Notes: generated from the letters alone by a model not told the origin. DNA of 64,000 nucleotides from Marinobacter maritimus (GCF_007671675.1 NZ_VCGW01000001.1:1054001-1118000); one strand, 5' to 3'. Positions 35,038 to 44,318 are shown, counted from the stretch's first letter. Translations and numbers: made by a program.

Positions 35038-35066
35038 TTGCGTTATCGCCCAAGGCCTTATACAAT
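35038..35066 (+). promoter_or_regulatory. Sigma-70 promoter of tRNA-Leu
   Basis: TTGCGT (35038-35043), 17-nt spacer, TACAAT (35061-35066). The expected start, about 35073, lies some 19 nt before the mature tRNA. Confidence 0.6.
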
Positions 35067-35091
35067 TCTGGCCCTCAAAACCTCCCCGAAT

Positions 35092-35178
35092 GCTCCGGTG
35101 GTGGAATTGGTAGACACAAGAGACTTAAAATCTCTCGACCTCACGGTCGTGCCGGTTCGATTCCGGCCCGGAGCACCA
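35092..35178 (+). tRNA. tRNA-Leu (anticodon TAA)
   Basis: An 87-nt class II tRNA. Acceptor stem GCTCCGG pairs with CCGGAGC; anticodon stem AGAGA/TCTCT encloses CTTAAAA, with anticodon TAA at 35126-35128; a variable arm is present; T arm contains GGTTCGATTCC; the CCA end is encoded (35176-35178). It decodes UUA/UUG codons. Confidence 0.97.
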
Positions 35179-35453
35179 GATATGTCAGTAAGTTATACCT
35201 TCAGGCGGGCGATCCTGCTTTCCCCACACACAGGCCATCAACCAATGTCCTGCTCCCCGCTTTGGCCTAGGCTCTGAATTCTCGTTTCTCGGGTAGAGTT
35301 TCTATGCGGTTTCCATTTTTAATAAAAATCAATTTAGATTCAATTGCCTATGCCTAAAGCATAAGGTGCTGGCTAATAATCAGATTTCTTGGTCATTGCG
35401 ATTACAGCGGTATGACCTAAGCTGGAAAAGGGCTTTTACCAAGAGGTATTCGA
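35179..35453. other. AT-rich spacer after tRNA-Leu
   Basis: No gene or RNA was recognised. The right half is markedly AT-rich (around 35318-35385) compared with the rest of the window and probably includes the promoter of the lipoprotein gene. I looked for a repeat of the tRNA 3' end as a sign of island integration and did not see one. Confidence 0.45.
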
Positions 35454-36221
35454 ATGTTGACGGAAATCAAGCAAGCCACTATCGGAATTCTTACTGTCTT
35501 CTCTGCGCTCACGCTCGGAGCGTGTGGCGGCAGTGGTAGCGATGATCCTGGCAGTTCAGCCGCTGAGCTGAAGTCAGGTGTATACCACATCGGCAGGCTA
35601 TTTTCGGACGGGTCCGCCAAGGAAGGCCTTAGTTTGATTAGTCCGACGGGTAACTTCGTCGCCAATTTGGATACCAGGTCTTATACTTTCGGTAACGTAG
35701 CGTTTTCTGCCTCTGGAAAGATTTCGGGTGAAATCGTTGAATACATATTGAGCCCTCCATGGAAGCTAACCAACGGGACTCTATCCGGACAAGTTGTGTC
35801 CTCAGTCCAGGCGGATCTGGGCGCTCAGAGCGGGAACTTGACCACGACGAGTGTACTTCTGCGAAATACCGATTTTAACGGCTTAGGGGTAATGACCTTT
35901 GAGGCGATGTCTGGGACATACACTATGTCCAGTCCAGATAACATATCCTCGATAACAATAAACTCCAATGGTGATATTACGGGCGGGGATCAAGCTGGCT
36001 GCGCTTTCAATGGAGAAGTCGTCATCCCTGATAAAACCATTAATGTTTTTGAAGTGAGGTATACAGCTGAAAACTGCCCCGCAGATTCCGATGAAGATGC
36101 GTTGGCTGAGGATCGAAACGGTGATTTTTTCGGCCTTGGCTTTCTTAGCCCTTCGGGCGATGAAGCCACATTTTTCAGTCGCAATGGCACCGTAGGGTGG
36201 ATGTTCAAGGGCACAAGATAA
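35454..36221 (+). CDS. Putative lipoprotein of unknown function
   Basis: 255 residues. The signal peptide ends in the lipobox L21-G-A-C24, followed by a glycine/serine/aspartate linker, so it is likely a membrane-anchored periplasmic or outer-membrane lipoprotein. The rest is rich in beta-strand-like, Ser/Thr/Gly/Asn segments, with two cysteines (AGCAFNG and ENCPADSD) that might pair. Base composition and codon choice are more AT-rich than in neighbours, and it lies just after a tRNA, so lateral acquisition is possible. I do not recognise the family. Confidence 0.8.
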   Translation: MLTEIKQATIGILTVFSALTLGACGGSGSDDPGSSAAELKSGVYHIGRLFSDGSAKEGLSLISPTGNFVANLDTRSYTFGNVAFSASGKISGEIVEYILSPPWKLTNGTLSGQVVSSVQADLGAQSGNLTTTSVLLRNTDFNGLGVMTFEAMSGTYTMSSPDNISSITINSNGDITGGDQAGCAFNGEVVIPDKTINVFEVRYTAENCPADSDEDALAEDRNGDFFGLGFLSPSGDEATFFSRNGTVGWMFKGTR

Positions 36222-36230
36222 TCGTCCTCT

Positions 36231-36266
36231 GTGCTTGCTGTAACCTGCTCAACGTGCAGCAAGCAC
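36231..36266. terminator. Inverted repeat between convergent genes
   Basis: GTGCTTGCTG and CAGCAAGCAC form a perfect 10-bp stem with a 16-nt loop, followed by a pyrimidine-rich stretch. It is placed 10 bp after the lipoprotein stop, so it may end that transcript; there is no clean T-run. Confidence 0.45.
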
Positions 36267-36408
36267 CCCCCTTCTTTCTTATCGACTATCCACCCTCTTA
36301 ACTAATGAGAGGGGTGTACCGGTGCCGCTTCAGTCAGATCTATTTCCCTGAGCCGTGCCGGCCCGGAAGAACCATTGTTTTGAACTTCTTACCCGTCTTT
36401 TCGTTCCA

Positions 36409-36552
36409 TCAAGGCTCATCCTGCTCCGGCAGTGGCTGAATGCTGTTAATGTCACCGGTAGGCACTGCTGGCTCGTCGATCATGATCACGTAGATGCCGC
36501 CCGCAATAATTGCGACAGCAACAATTGCCTTGATGAGGTTGGAGTTGAACAT
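36409..36552 (-). CDS. 47-residue single-pass membrane protein
   Basis: A small open frame starting MFNSNLIKAIVAVAIIAGG with ATG at 36552 and a well-placed GGAGAAG Shine-Dalgarno upstream. Residues 6-24 form a strong transmembrane helix; the tail (DEPAVPTGDINSIQPLPEQDEP region) is acidic and proline-rich. It lies alone between the lipoprotein and the enoyl-CoA hydratase genes. The good ribosome site, clean hydrophobic helix and lack of any competing gene suggest that it is real. Function unknown; small single-helix proteins often modulate larger membrane complexes. Confidence 0.65.
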   Translation of the reverse strand: MFNSNLIKAIVAVAIIAGGIYVIMIDEPAVPTGDINSIQPLPEQDEP

Positions 36553-36726
36553 TGGCTTCTCCTGCTTCTGACTTCGTAGGTTCTGGTATAGAGCCTAAGG
36601 GCACTAACCAGTTATAACAACCCGTTGCGCCGCGTTCTACAAAAGTCGCTTCGACAGTCTCCGGTTCCTGGCCGATACTGATTGCTTTAAACAGCTCTGA
36701 ATTTCCAGGACACAAGGTGGCCACTT

Positions 36727-37509
36727 ATGACAGATCTCCTGACGCGAAATACCGACGACAGTGGTATTACAACGCTCACACTAAATCAGCCCGACCGGCG
36801 TAACAGCCTTTCCATGGCCATGCTGGATGCTCTGTCTGAGGCACTGACGGCTCTTGCAACGGACGATGCCACGCGGGTGGTGGTTTTAGCTGCAGCGGGC
36901 AAGGTGTTCTGTGCGGGGCATGATCTCAAGGAAATCCGTGGCCAGTTGGATAGCCAGGAGTTTCAGTTGGCACTGTTTAACCGGTGCAGTGAGGTGATGC
37001 AGCAGATTGTGAATCTGCCAAAGCCGGTGATCGCTCGTGTGGCGGGTATCGCAACAGCGGCGGGGTGTCAGTTGGTGGCAAGCTGCGATCTTGCGGTGGC
37101 TGCTGATTCTTCGCGTTTCGCAACACCGGGTGTAAATATCGGGCTGTTTTGCTCAACCCCTATGGTAGCGCTGTCCCGTAATGTGTCTCGCAAGCATGCG
37201 ATGGAAATGTTGCTCACCGGTGAGATGATAAGCGCCGCTAGAGCGGAACAGCTTGGGCTGGTAAACCGGATTGTAGATGAGTCGTTGCTGGATGAAACGG
37301 TCTACACAATGGCCCGCACGATTGCCGAAAAATCCGGACATACACTGAAGATTGGCAAAGGGGCTTTCTACCGGCAGGTGGAAATGCCGCTGGCGGAGGC
37401 TTACGACTATACGGCGAAAGTCATGGCGGAAAACATGCGTGCAGACGATGCGCGTGAGGGTATCTGTGCATTTCTGGATAAGCGCAAGCCTGAGTGGAGA
37501 GACAGCTAG
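36727..37509 (+). CDS. Enoyl-CoA hydratase/isomerase family protein (ECHDC3-like)
   Basis: 260 residues of the crotonase fold. The oxyanion-hole stretches GKVFCAGHDLKEI (about 59-71) and GIATAAGCQLVASCDLAVAA (about 107-126) are clear. Both catalytic glutamates of classical hydratase are changed: E144 of the rat enzyme corresponds to Q115 and E164 to G135 (ATPGVNIGLFCSTP). This pattern fits the ECHDC3-like subgroup. It is therefore unlikely to be an ordinary enoyl-CoA hydratase and may catalyse another CoA reaction. The 3' end overlaps the DUF192 gene by 4 nt, tail to tail. Confidence 0.88.
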   Translation: MTDLLTRNTDDSGITTLTLNQPDRRNSLSMAMLDALSEALTALATDDATRVVVLAAAGKVFCAGHDLKEIRGQLDSQEFQLALFNRCSEVMQQIVNLPKPVIARVAGIATAAGCQLVASCDLAVAADSSRFATPGVNIGLFCSTPMVALSRNVSRKHAMEMLLTGEMISAARAEQLGLVNRIVDESLLDETVYTMARTIAEKSGHTLKIGKGAFYRQVEMPLAEAYDYTAKVMAENMRADDAREGICAFLDKRKPEWRDS

Positions 37510-38000
37510 GGAGTGCAGTTATTCGCGCTGAGCTCGAGTCGGTCCCCGGCAGCAATTCCGTGCGCCTTGAAAAAACCGGCATTCATTTCGACAGCGGAGA
37601 CAAATTCAACGCCGGCCGGATAGCTCGGGCATCTGGCACCATTGGACGATGCACATGGCGGCATATTACGAATGTTGCCGATTACGCCGTTCCTATCAAG
37701 GTAAGCAATATCAAGGGGGATGAGGGTCTGGAACATCCAGAAGCCATGATCTGGGCCTTGCCGCTCCTGGTACTGAAACAGCATGCCTGAATTGGCGGCG
37801 AGGAATTCTCTGCCCATCAACCCTTTCTGTCTTTCCCGGGGAGCCTTTGCGAGCTCAAGGTTGACATTGACAGCGCGGGATCCGGTCACGAAGCACCCTG
37901 CGGCAACCGGCAATCCGGTTGCTTGCTCTTCGGCCCCGGTGCCAGCAGAACATCCTGCCAGCATGGCTGAAAGACAGAGCAGGGCGCAGTTGGCACGCAT
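37506..38000 (-). CDS. DUF192 family lipoprotein
   Basis: 164 residues. The lipobox LAGC ends a signal peptide when the ATG at 38000 is used; this ATG overlaps the stop of the ABC permease gene (TGATG), so it is preferred over an upstream in-frame start. The DUF192 core is seen in NVNLELAKAPRERQKGLMGREFL, MLFQY and the PLDIAYLDRNGVI stretch. The family is small and periplasmic, with unknown biochemical function. Here it is the last gene of a three-gene operon with a YadGH-like exporter. Confidence 0.88.
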   Translation of the reverse strand: MRANCALLCLSAMLAGCSAGTGAEEQATGLPVAAGCFVTGSRAVNVNLELAKAPRERQKGLMGREFLAANSGMLFQYQERQGPDHGFWMFQTLIPLDIAYLDRNGVIGNIRNMPPCASSNGARCPSYPAGVEFVSAVEMNAGFFKAHGIAAGDRLELSANNCTP

Positions 38001-38761
38001 CAGGTACGCAACCTGTATCCGGTTTTGAATATCCACCAGATACCGCTCATGCAAGCGAGTAGAAACAGCAGGGTCATACCTACGCTGATTCCCACGTGCA
38101 CGTCTGAAACGCCGTAAAATGCCCAGCGAAATCCGCTTATCAGGTACACCACCGGATTGAAAAGGCTAATGGTCTGCCAGATTTCAGGAAGCATATCGAT
38201 GGAATAGAAGGTGCCGCCAAGGAAGGTCAGTGGAGTTACAATCATCATGGGCACAATCTGAAGCTTTTCGAAGCCGTCGGCCCATATACCGATGATGAAT
38301 CCGAACATGCTGAAGGTTACAGCTGTCAGTATCAGGAAGGACAGCATCCAGAACGGGTGCAGAACGCTGTAATCCACAAACAGCCTTGCTGTGGCCAGGA
38401 TGATTAGCCCCAGTATCACCGACTTGGTTGCCGCAGCGCCCACATAGCCCAGCACTACCTCAACGTATGACACAGGAGCAGACAAAACTTCGTAAATCGT
38501 GCCGGAGAATTTCGGCATATAAATGCCAAATGAAGCGTTGGAGATGCTTTGCATCAACAGGGAAAGCATAACCAGCCCGGGAATGATGTACGCGGCGTAT
38601 TCGATGTTATCGATATTGCCCATGCGCGAGCCAATGGCCGATCCGAAGACGACAAAATACAGGCAAGTAGAGATAACGGGCGAGAGCACGCTTTGCATAA
38701 GTGTGCGGCGCATGCGCGACATTTCAAAGTTGTAGATGGCTTTTACACCGTAAAAATTCAT
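38000..38761 (-). CDS. ABC-2 type exporter permease (YadH-like)
   Basis: 253 residues with six hydrophobic helices of the ABC-2 type. The stretch [21 protein letters not shown] and the [25 protein letters not shown] region are close to E. coli YadH. With the ATPase upstream (12-bp gap) it forms a two-gene exporter; the substrate is unknown. It overlaps the DUF192 lipoprotein gene by 1 nt. Confidence 0.92.
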   Translation of the reverse strand: MNFYGVKAIYNFEMSRMRRTLMQSVLSPVISTCLYFVVFGSAIGSRMGNIDNIEYAAYIIPGLVMLSLLMQSISNASFGIYMPKFSGTIYEVLSAPVSYVEVVLGYVGAAATKSVILGLIILATARLFVDYSVLHPFWMLSFLILTAVTFSMFGFIIGIWADGFEKLQIVPMMIVTPLTFLGGTFYSIDMLPEIWQTISLFNPVVYLISGFRWAFYGVSDVHVGISVGMTLLFLLACMSGIWWIFKTGYRLRT

Positions 38762-38773
38762 GCGTTTCTCCAG

Positions 38774-39706
38774 TTAACCCGCGGCTTGTTCATGCACCAG
38801 GCCGACAAAAATCTCTTCCAGGGAACTTTCCCGGGTGCGCAGATCACGGTATTCAATACCAATATCCCCGAGGGTGCGCAGCAAACGGGCCACGCCGGCC
38901 TGTTCTTGCTGGGAATCGAACGTGTAGATCAACTCGTAGCCATCTTCGGACAGTTCCACGGGCTCCAGGATGAGCTCTCCCGGCACCTTGTCGAGTTTGT
39001 TTTGCAGGTGCAGGCGAAGCTCTTTCTTCCCCAGCTTGCTCATCAGCTGATCCTTATCCTCCACCAGAATGATCTCGCCCTGGCGAATAACCCCGATACG
39101 ATCTGCCATTTCTTCGGCTTCTTCGATGTAGTGGGTCGTAAGAATGATGGTTACGCCGTCTTCCCGTAGCTTTCGAACCATCTCCCACATATCCCGGCGC
39201 AGCTCTACGTCGACGCCTGCGGTGGGCTCGTCCAGGAACAGTATCCGGGGTTCATGAGAGAGGGCCTTGGCGATCATCAGGCGGCGCTTCATACCGCCCG
39301 AAAGGGTCATGATGCGATTATTGCGTTTTTCCCACAGAGACAGGTCCCTGAGCACTTTTTCAATGTGTGCAGGATTGGGGGCTTTGCCGAACAGGCCCCG
39401 ACTGAATGACACGGCGTTCCAGACCGTTTCAAACGAATCGGTATTCAGCTCCTGTGGCACCAATCCAATGGACCCGCGGGCTTTTCGGTAGTCTTTTACA
39501 ATATCGTGGCCAGCAGCTCTCACTTCTCCGGAAGACAAGTTGGTAATGCCGCAAATGATGCTGATCATTGTGGTTTTGCCCGCCCCGTTGGGGCCGAGCA
39601 GGGCAAAAATCTCGCCCCGGTTTATGTCCAGATTGATATTTTTGAGGGCCTGGAAGCCGCCCTCATAAACCTTGTTGAGGTTCTTGACCGAAATATCCGG
39701 TTGCAC
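38774..39706 (-). CDS. ABC exporter ATP-binding protein (YadG-like)
   Basis: 310 residues. Walker [10 protein letters not shown], signature [15 protein letters not shown] and Walker [13 protein letters not shown] are intact. The sequence follows E. coli YadG along its length, including the C-terminal domain ending in [11 protein letters not shown]. It is the first gene of the exporter operon. Substrate unknown. Confidence 0.94.
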   Translation of the reverse strand: MQPDISVKNLNKVYEGGFQALKNINLDINRGEIFALLGPNGAGKTTMISIICGITNLSSGEVRAAGHDIVKDYRKARGSIGLVPQELNTDSFETVWNAVSFSRGLFGKAPNPAHIEKVLRDLSLWEKRNNRIMTLSGGMKRRLMIAKALSHEPRILFLDEPTAGVDVELRRDMWEMVRKLREDGVTIILTTHYIEEAEEMADRIGVIRQGEIILVEDKDQLMSKLGKKELRLHLQNKLDKVPGELILEPVELSEDGYELIYTFDSQQEQAGVARLLRTLGDIGIEYRDLRTRESSLEEIFVGLVHEQAAG

Positions 39707-39800
39707 GGGTGTATCCTGTTCGTGAAAGTGGGTCGGATATGAAAGCGCAGCATTTTCTCATGTCTGGCGCCGGTTTAGAAATTTTGCCTTGAGGTCGATA

Positions 39801-40304
39801 GTGTCCATAATGCCTCATCGGATTCAATTGGGCGTGGGTATGTTACGAGCAATAGTGGTTGCGGGTATCATTGTAAGCATAATTTTATTGGGTCTGTTTG
39901 GCTTCCGGTGGCTGCAAACCGCACAAAACGAAGCCCCCGGTGCCGGCAAGGCTGTTTGTGATCTGCTGGCCGGGCCTTGTGAGTGGCAAACGGAAACCGG
40001 GCTCTGGAAAGTCGATCTCGACGTTATGGTCGAAGGCGAACAGGGCAAAGAATACCGGCTAACCGTACACGCACCGAAAGCGCCGGAGCGGTTTCTGGCG
40101 GTATTGCGCGGCGAATCCATGTACATGGGAGAATACCCGGTACCACTGCGACGTGAAGACGATGGCCAGTATTCCGCGCAGTTTGCTGCGCCACTTTGCA
40201 CAACGGGCTCCGAGATGGTCTGGCGTGTAGATCTGCAACAAGGCCAACAGCCACTTCCAGAAACTGCTCCACTAAAGCTGATCTTCCGGGCAGGGGATCA
40301 CTAA
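39801..40304 (+). CDS. Membrane-anchored protein of unknown function
   Basis: About 167 residues. One transmembrane helix (around residues 15-37) is followed by a soluble domain that would lie in the periplasm. The soluble part has C53/C58-like spacing (AVCDLLAGPCEW) and a third cysteine (APLCTTGSEMVW). The start is uncertain: GTG at 39801 has a GAGG 6 nt upstream, while ATG codons at 39810 and 39840 are alternatives. Family not recognised. It is divergent from the exporter operon. Confidence 0.75.
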   Translation: MSIMPHRIQLGVGMLRAIVVAGIIVSIILLGLFGFRWLQTAQNEAPGAGKAVCDLLAGPCEWQTETGLWKVDLDVMVEGEQGKEYRLTVHAPKAPERFLAVLRGESMYMGEYPVPLRREDDGQYSAQFAAPLCTTGSEMVWRVDLQQGQQPLPETAPLKLIFRAGDH

Positions 40305-40362
40305 TGCTGGCGGGAAGGTGTAGAATCCTGCCGGACGTGAAGCCAACTTCAGAGAAATCGTG

Positions 40363-40665
40363 ATGGATTACGGGGAAAGTGTACAAAAGGTGCTTTTGCG
40401 GAAAATCCGAAAAGCGGAACAGGATCTTGCTCAGTTAAAGCTGGACTACTGCCGCTTTGTTTTCGGCCTTACTCATCGGGCCCGGGTTGTTTCAGGTGGC
40501 ATTCCGTATCTCGTTCTGTCAGTTGATGTGGAGTCCATGGCAACAACAGAAGAGGGCGGGTTCACACGCCCAAGGGTGGCTGGAGTTTCTGCAGTCTCAC
40601 CGGATCAGGCAGAGGCGACCGAGCTTGGAACTGATTGGACTCTGGAGCAGAGCCGCCAAGATTGA
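40363..40665 (+). CDS. Small hypothetical protein upstream of cls
   Basis: About 100 residues. The N-terminal half is a basic helix (KVLLRKIRKAEQDLAQLKLDYCRF) followed by a short beta-like segment. No signal peptide. ATG at 40363, overlapping GTG at 40360. It lies 63 bp before the cardiolipin synthase start and is probably cotranscribed. I do not recognise it. Confidence 0.7.
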   Translation: MDYGESVQKVLLRKIRKAEQDLAQLKLDYCRFVFGLTHRARVVSGGIPYLVLSVDVESMATTEEGGFTRPRVAGVSAVSPDQAEATELGTDWTLEQSRQD

Positions 40666-40728
40666 CGAGAATGCCCTGGACGGGGAATTTGACCGTTGTT
40701 CGGGTTTTGTATCCTCAAAGGAAGCCTG

Positions 40729-42159
40729 ATGGGCGCTATTCTTTTACTCCACACATGCCTGGTCATTTTATTCACTACCCGGATTCTTCTCCGCGATGAC
40801 CTTTCGCCCCCGGGAAGGTTGGCCTGGTTCGTCATACTTAACCTTTTGCCCTATTTCGGTAGTGCAATGTATTTCCTCTTTGGCGAAACTGACCTTGGCA
40901 ACCGTGCGGATAAGCGACACAAAGAAATCTTCGAAGAAATAAGAGCCAAAGCCTCCTGGTTTATGGGAGAGGCGACCAGCACAGAGAAACTGATCGACCC
41001 GGTTTACCTCTCGGCATTCCAGTATGCGGGCTCGATTAATGGCTTTCATCCCTCCATGGGAAATGCCGCCGAACTGATGGCTGACGGCAACGAAACCCTT
41101 ACCCGGATGGTCGCCGACATTGATGCCGCCATTGATCACGTGCACGTGCTGTATTACATATGGCTTGATGACAATACCGGCCATGCCATCGCCGAGGCGT
41201 TGATACGCGCAGCCCACAGAGGCATTGCATGCCGCGCTATGGCGGACGGCCTGGGGTCACGTGCGATGATTAACTCTGCGCTCTGGCAGCGGATGAGAGA
41301 GGCAGGCGTCCATCTTGCTGTCGCGCTATCGTTGAAGCACCCGATCCGCACCATCCTGACCAGCCGGCTGGACCTTCGTAACCACCGCAAGATCACAGTA
41401 ATTGATTCACGCATCACTTATTGCGGCAGCCGAAATTCTGCTGACCCGGAATTTCTGGTTAAAGCGAAATACGCGCCCTGGGTTGATATTATGCTCCGCT
41501 TTACCGGACCGGTCGTGGTTCAGAATCAGCTGCTGTTTGCCAGCGACTGGATGCAGGCCACCAACGAATCCCTGGATGGCATTACCTTGTCTCAAGGCCC
41601 CACCGAGGGAGGGTTCCCTGCGCAAGTCATGGGCGTGGGACCAACAGAACGCCACGGAGCCACGCCCCAACTCTTTGCAAACCTGATCGCCTGCGCCCAG
41701 AACAGGCTGACACTGACCACGCCGTATTTTGTTCCTGATGCAACAGTTCTTGAAGCTCTGTGCGCAACCGCCTATCGGGGTGTGTCGGTTACGCTAATAT
41801 TCCCTAAGGTAAATGACAGTTTGATTGTCGCTGCCGCCAGTCGCAGTTACTACCACCGGCTACTCGATGCAGGTTGCATTATCCATGAGTTCAAGGGCGG
41901 ACTCCTTCATGCGAAAACCCTCACGATCGATGGGAAGATCAGTCTGATCGGGTCTTCAAATCTCGATTTGCGCAGCTTTGATCTGAATTATGAAAACAAC
42001 ATTCTTCTGCAGGACGAGGCCACGACGCTGGCAATTGAAGAACGGCAGCAGACTTACGTCAGCCGTTCTGAAGTGGTCACCTTGCCAACGGTTCTTGCCT
42101 GGCACTACCACCAAAGAATATGGCACAACGTTATCGCAACCATCGGCCCGGTTCTTTAA
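40729..42159 (+). CDS. cls: Cardiolipin synthase (phospholipase D family)
   Basis: 476 residues. Two N-terminal membrane helices are followed by two HKD catalytic motifs: HRKITVID with SRNSAD, and HAKTLTIDGKISLIGSSNLD. The enzyme joins two phosphatidylglycerols to make cardiolipin at the inner membrane. The start ATG at 40729 has AGGAAG upstream; an in-frame start at 40696 would extend it. The regulatory context is not evident. It converges on the transporter operon at 42184. Confidence 0.94.
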   Translation: MGAILLLHTCLVILFTTRILLRDDLSPPGRLAWFVILNLLPYFGSAMYFLFGETDLGNRADKRHKEIFEEIRAKASWFMGEATSTEKLIDPVYLSAFQYAGSINGFHPSMGNAAELMADGNETLTRMVADIDAAIDHVHVLYYIWLDDNTGHAIAEALIRAAHRGIACRAMADGLGSRAMINSALWQRMREAGVHLAVALSLKHPIRTILTSRLDLRNHRKITVIDSRITYCGSRNSADPEFLVKAKYAPWVDIMLRFTGPVVVQNQLLFASDWMQATNESLDGITLSQGPTEGGFPAQVMGVGPTERHGATPQLFANLIACAQNRLTLTTPYFVPDATVLEALCATAYRGVSVTLIFPKVNDSLIVAAASRSYYHRLLDAGCIIHEFKGGLLHAKTLTIDGKISLIGSSNLDLRSFDLNYENNILLQDEATTLAIEERQQTYVSRSEVVTLPTVLAWHYHQRIWHNVIATIGPVL

Positions 42160-42183
42160 AACCAGGGCCGCCGGGAACGGGTT

Positions 42184-43650
42184 TCAGCAGGTCGGCATGG
42201 TTTGCAGTGCCAGCTTGCGACGGATATATCGACCAAGCGTATCAACACCGATGTTGAGCAGGGCGGTTACCAGAATCAGCACCATAGCGCGATCAAACCG
42301 GATGTTCTGTATGGCACTGTCGACATAGAACCCGAGTGTGTAAATGCCCAGAATGCCCAGAATGGCCGTTTCCCGCATGATAATTTCCCAGCGGTAGAAC
42401 AGAAACGCCAGAAACGAGCGGTACACACGAGGCACCAACTCCCAGCTATACCGGTTAAACCCGGTTGCGGCATCGGCGCGGAGCTTGATGGAATTGGTTT
42501 GCCGGCCAATCAGATGGCCGATAATCCCGCCGTTGTGCAGCGCCAGCGCAACGACCGCAGGCAGCATTGAGGGGCCCCAAAGCTGCAGCAGAATGTACGC
42601 AAGAATATACTCCGGCGTAGATCGGGCAATCACCAGAGCGACATGCCCTGCGTTACGCCGCAAAGGCCCTCCGAAGTGGTTGGAAATCAGAGGAAAGGCC
42701 AACAACGAGAGAATCCCCGTAGCCACCAACGCAATCTGGGTGAGCACAATGGTGTTCCAGATTCCCGGCATGGCCTCGTTGATCATCAGATCATTCAGCC
42801 AGGGCATAAGCCCCGTCAAACCTTCGCCGTTTCGCAGCGGCGCGGGCACAATGTCTTCGGTGAAAAAGCGTTCTACGTTGCCCCACACAATCGGAAGGCC
42901 CTCGCCCAGAAAGAAGGGGGCCCCCAATACGTACACCGGCAGAAGCTTTGGCCGCACCCAGAATGGCATGGTGGCGATCAACACATAAAACAGAATCAGC
43001 ATGGCACCGGCGTCGGAATACAAACCCTGGGAGAACGACGCCTCCAGATAAAAGCCGAGTGTTGGCAGACCTACGAAGCCAAGTATCGCACTTGAGCGCA
43101 GGCCGCACTCCAACCGGTAGGAGGTATAGGTGCGCATTTTTACCCAGCAATCCGGAATACGCGTGTAGAGAAACGCTGTGATATTTCCTGTGCCAGGAGG
43201 CAGTACACGACCCGGCTCCGGATCGGCTTCTTCCAGAATCTCGGAGTAGACCTTGGCAAATATGCCGGCGTAAGGAATGGCAATCGCCAGCACGCCTGTG
43301 AGTGGATGAAATCCGAAAAATTGCAGGAAGATCAGCGCCCAGAAGAGCTCGTGAATGGCGCGAACAAAGGCGGAGAAAATCCGCACGGGTAACGATTTAT
43401 AAACCAGCGCCAGCAGGAACCCGCAGACGCTACCAAGAGCAACCCCCACAAACGCGAAGGCTACTGTTCTCAACAGCGCGGTCATCAGACCTTCACTACT
43501 GAAAAAATTGGGCGTTATGACGCCAAGGAAAAAGTTACCCAGATCCCGCCATGGGTTTGATGCGGTGATGGCAATATCCGCGAACAGCAAACCCACCAAA
43601 GCAATGGCGAGGAAAATAAGGCTGGTACGAACCGTTGGGGAAGAGAGCAT
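42184..43650 (-). CDS. Tandem-fused PhnE-like ABC permease, probable selenium oxyanion importer
   Basis: 488 residues comprising two PhnE-type permease domains in one chain; each half has its own loop ending in a similar helix (ILGFVGLPTLGFYLEASF and ILGILGIYTLGFYVDSAI). Ordinary PhnE is about 260 residues. It is the last gene of a leftward operon with an ATPase and a binding protein of the phosphonate-transporter type. In such a setting beside senB and selD the likely cargo is selenate, selenite or another selenium compound rather than phosphonate, which is inference. Confidence 0.88.
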   Translation of the reverse strand: MLSSPTVRTSLIFLAIALVGLLFADIAITASNPWRDLGNFFLGVITPNFFSSEGLMTALLRTVAFAFVGVALGSVCGFLLALVYKSLPVRIFSAFVRAIHELFWALIFLQFFGFHPLTGVLAIAIPYAGIFAKVYSEILEEADPEPGRVLPPGTGNITAFLYTRIPDCWVKMRTYTSYRLECGLRSSAILGFVGLPTLGFYLEASFSQGLYSDAGAMLILFYVLIATMPFWVRPKLLPVYVLGAPFFLGEGLPIVWGNVERFFTEDIVPAPLRNGEGLTGLMPWLNDLMINEAMPGIWNTIVLTQIALVATGILSLLAFPLISNHFGGPLRRNAGHVALVIARSTPEYILAYILLQLWGPSMLPAVVALALHNGGIIGHLIGRQTNSIKLRADAATGFNRYSWELVPRVYRSFLAFLFYRWEIIMRETAILGILGIYTLGFYVDSAIQNIRFDRAMVLILVTALLNIGVDTLGRYIRRKLALQTMPTC

Positions 43651-43667
43651 GAAACGGGCCGTGTTAC

Positions 43668-44318
43668 CTAGTAAAGAGACATGATGTCTGAAGCTGCAAG
43701 CTTTTCGCTAGGCCGGTCCAAGGCAATTTGACCGTCGTGTATGCCAACGATCCTTGTGCAATAGCTAAGGGCCAACTCTACATCGTGTAGCGCAATAATG
43801 CTGGTTGAGAAGCGATCCCGAAGATGTGTCATGACTGAGTTAGCCATGGGGCCATCAAGAGCGGAAACCGGCTCATCGGCAAGCAGTACCGGCGCGTTCC
43901 TATAGAGGGCCCGAGCAATGGCTACGCGCTGTCGTTGGCCACCGGAAAGCGAAGCTGTGGGCGTCCATAGCTTCTCGGTCATTCCGAGGGACTGCAACAG
44001 TGAGTGCACCTCAGAACGATCTTTCGCGAACGGGCGGGCGAGCGTTATGGTGTTGTACCAGGTTGAGTGCTTGTCCAGCTGCCCCATAAATACGTTATGG
44101 AATACCGAAAGAGCGTTCACCAGCCCCAGATCCTGCGGGATCAGAGAGGAAGCCCGGTCAACCCGCTCGTGAATCAGCCGGATAAGCGTAGATTTTCCCG
44201 CACCGCTTTTACCCACGAGCGCAATCCTGTCGCCCGGATTAACGTTCAGCGACAGCGGGCCAATGACCCGTTTGCCGCTGAATGAGGCCGTAAGGCCGGA
44301 AAGATCGAAACCTGACAT
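43668..44318 (-). CDS. PhnC-like ABC importer ATPase
   Basis: About 216 residues, shorter than most PhnC. Walker A GKSGAGKST, signature LSGGQRQRVAIARAL and Walker B VLLADEPVSALD are intact. The ATG at 44318 overlaps the stop of the binding-protein gene (TGATG), so translation is coupled. It follows the binding protein and precedes the fused permease. Confidence 0.9.
   Translation of the reverse strand: MSGFDLSGLTASFSGKRVIGPLSLNVNPGDRIALVGKSGAGKSTLIRLIHERVDRASSLIPQDLGLVNALSVFHNVFMGQLDKHSTWYNTITLARPFAKDRSEVHSLLQSLGMTEKLWTPTASLSGGQRQRVAIARALYRNAPVLLADEPVSALDGPMANSVMTHLRDRFSTSIIALHDVELALSYCTRIVGIHDGQIALDRPSEKLAASDIMSLY

Noticed and set aside
35092..35453. Genomic island attachment site at tRNA-Leu
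   Set aside because: No repeat of the tRNA 3' end and no integrase gene were found downstream in the window; only a single odd gene follows.
36291..36316. Inverted repeat CACCCTCT/AGAGGGGTG downstream of the lipoprotein gene
   Set aside because: The stem needs a bulge and neither side has a T-run, so a terminator or operator cannot be supported.
40457..40729. Second open frame overlapping the small gene upstream of cls
   Set aside because: It overlaps the better-supported small gene in another frame, with no ribosome site and no recognisable protein features.
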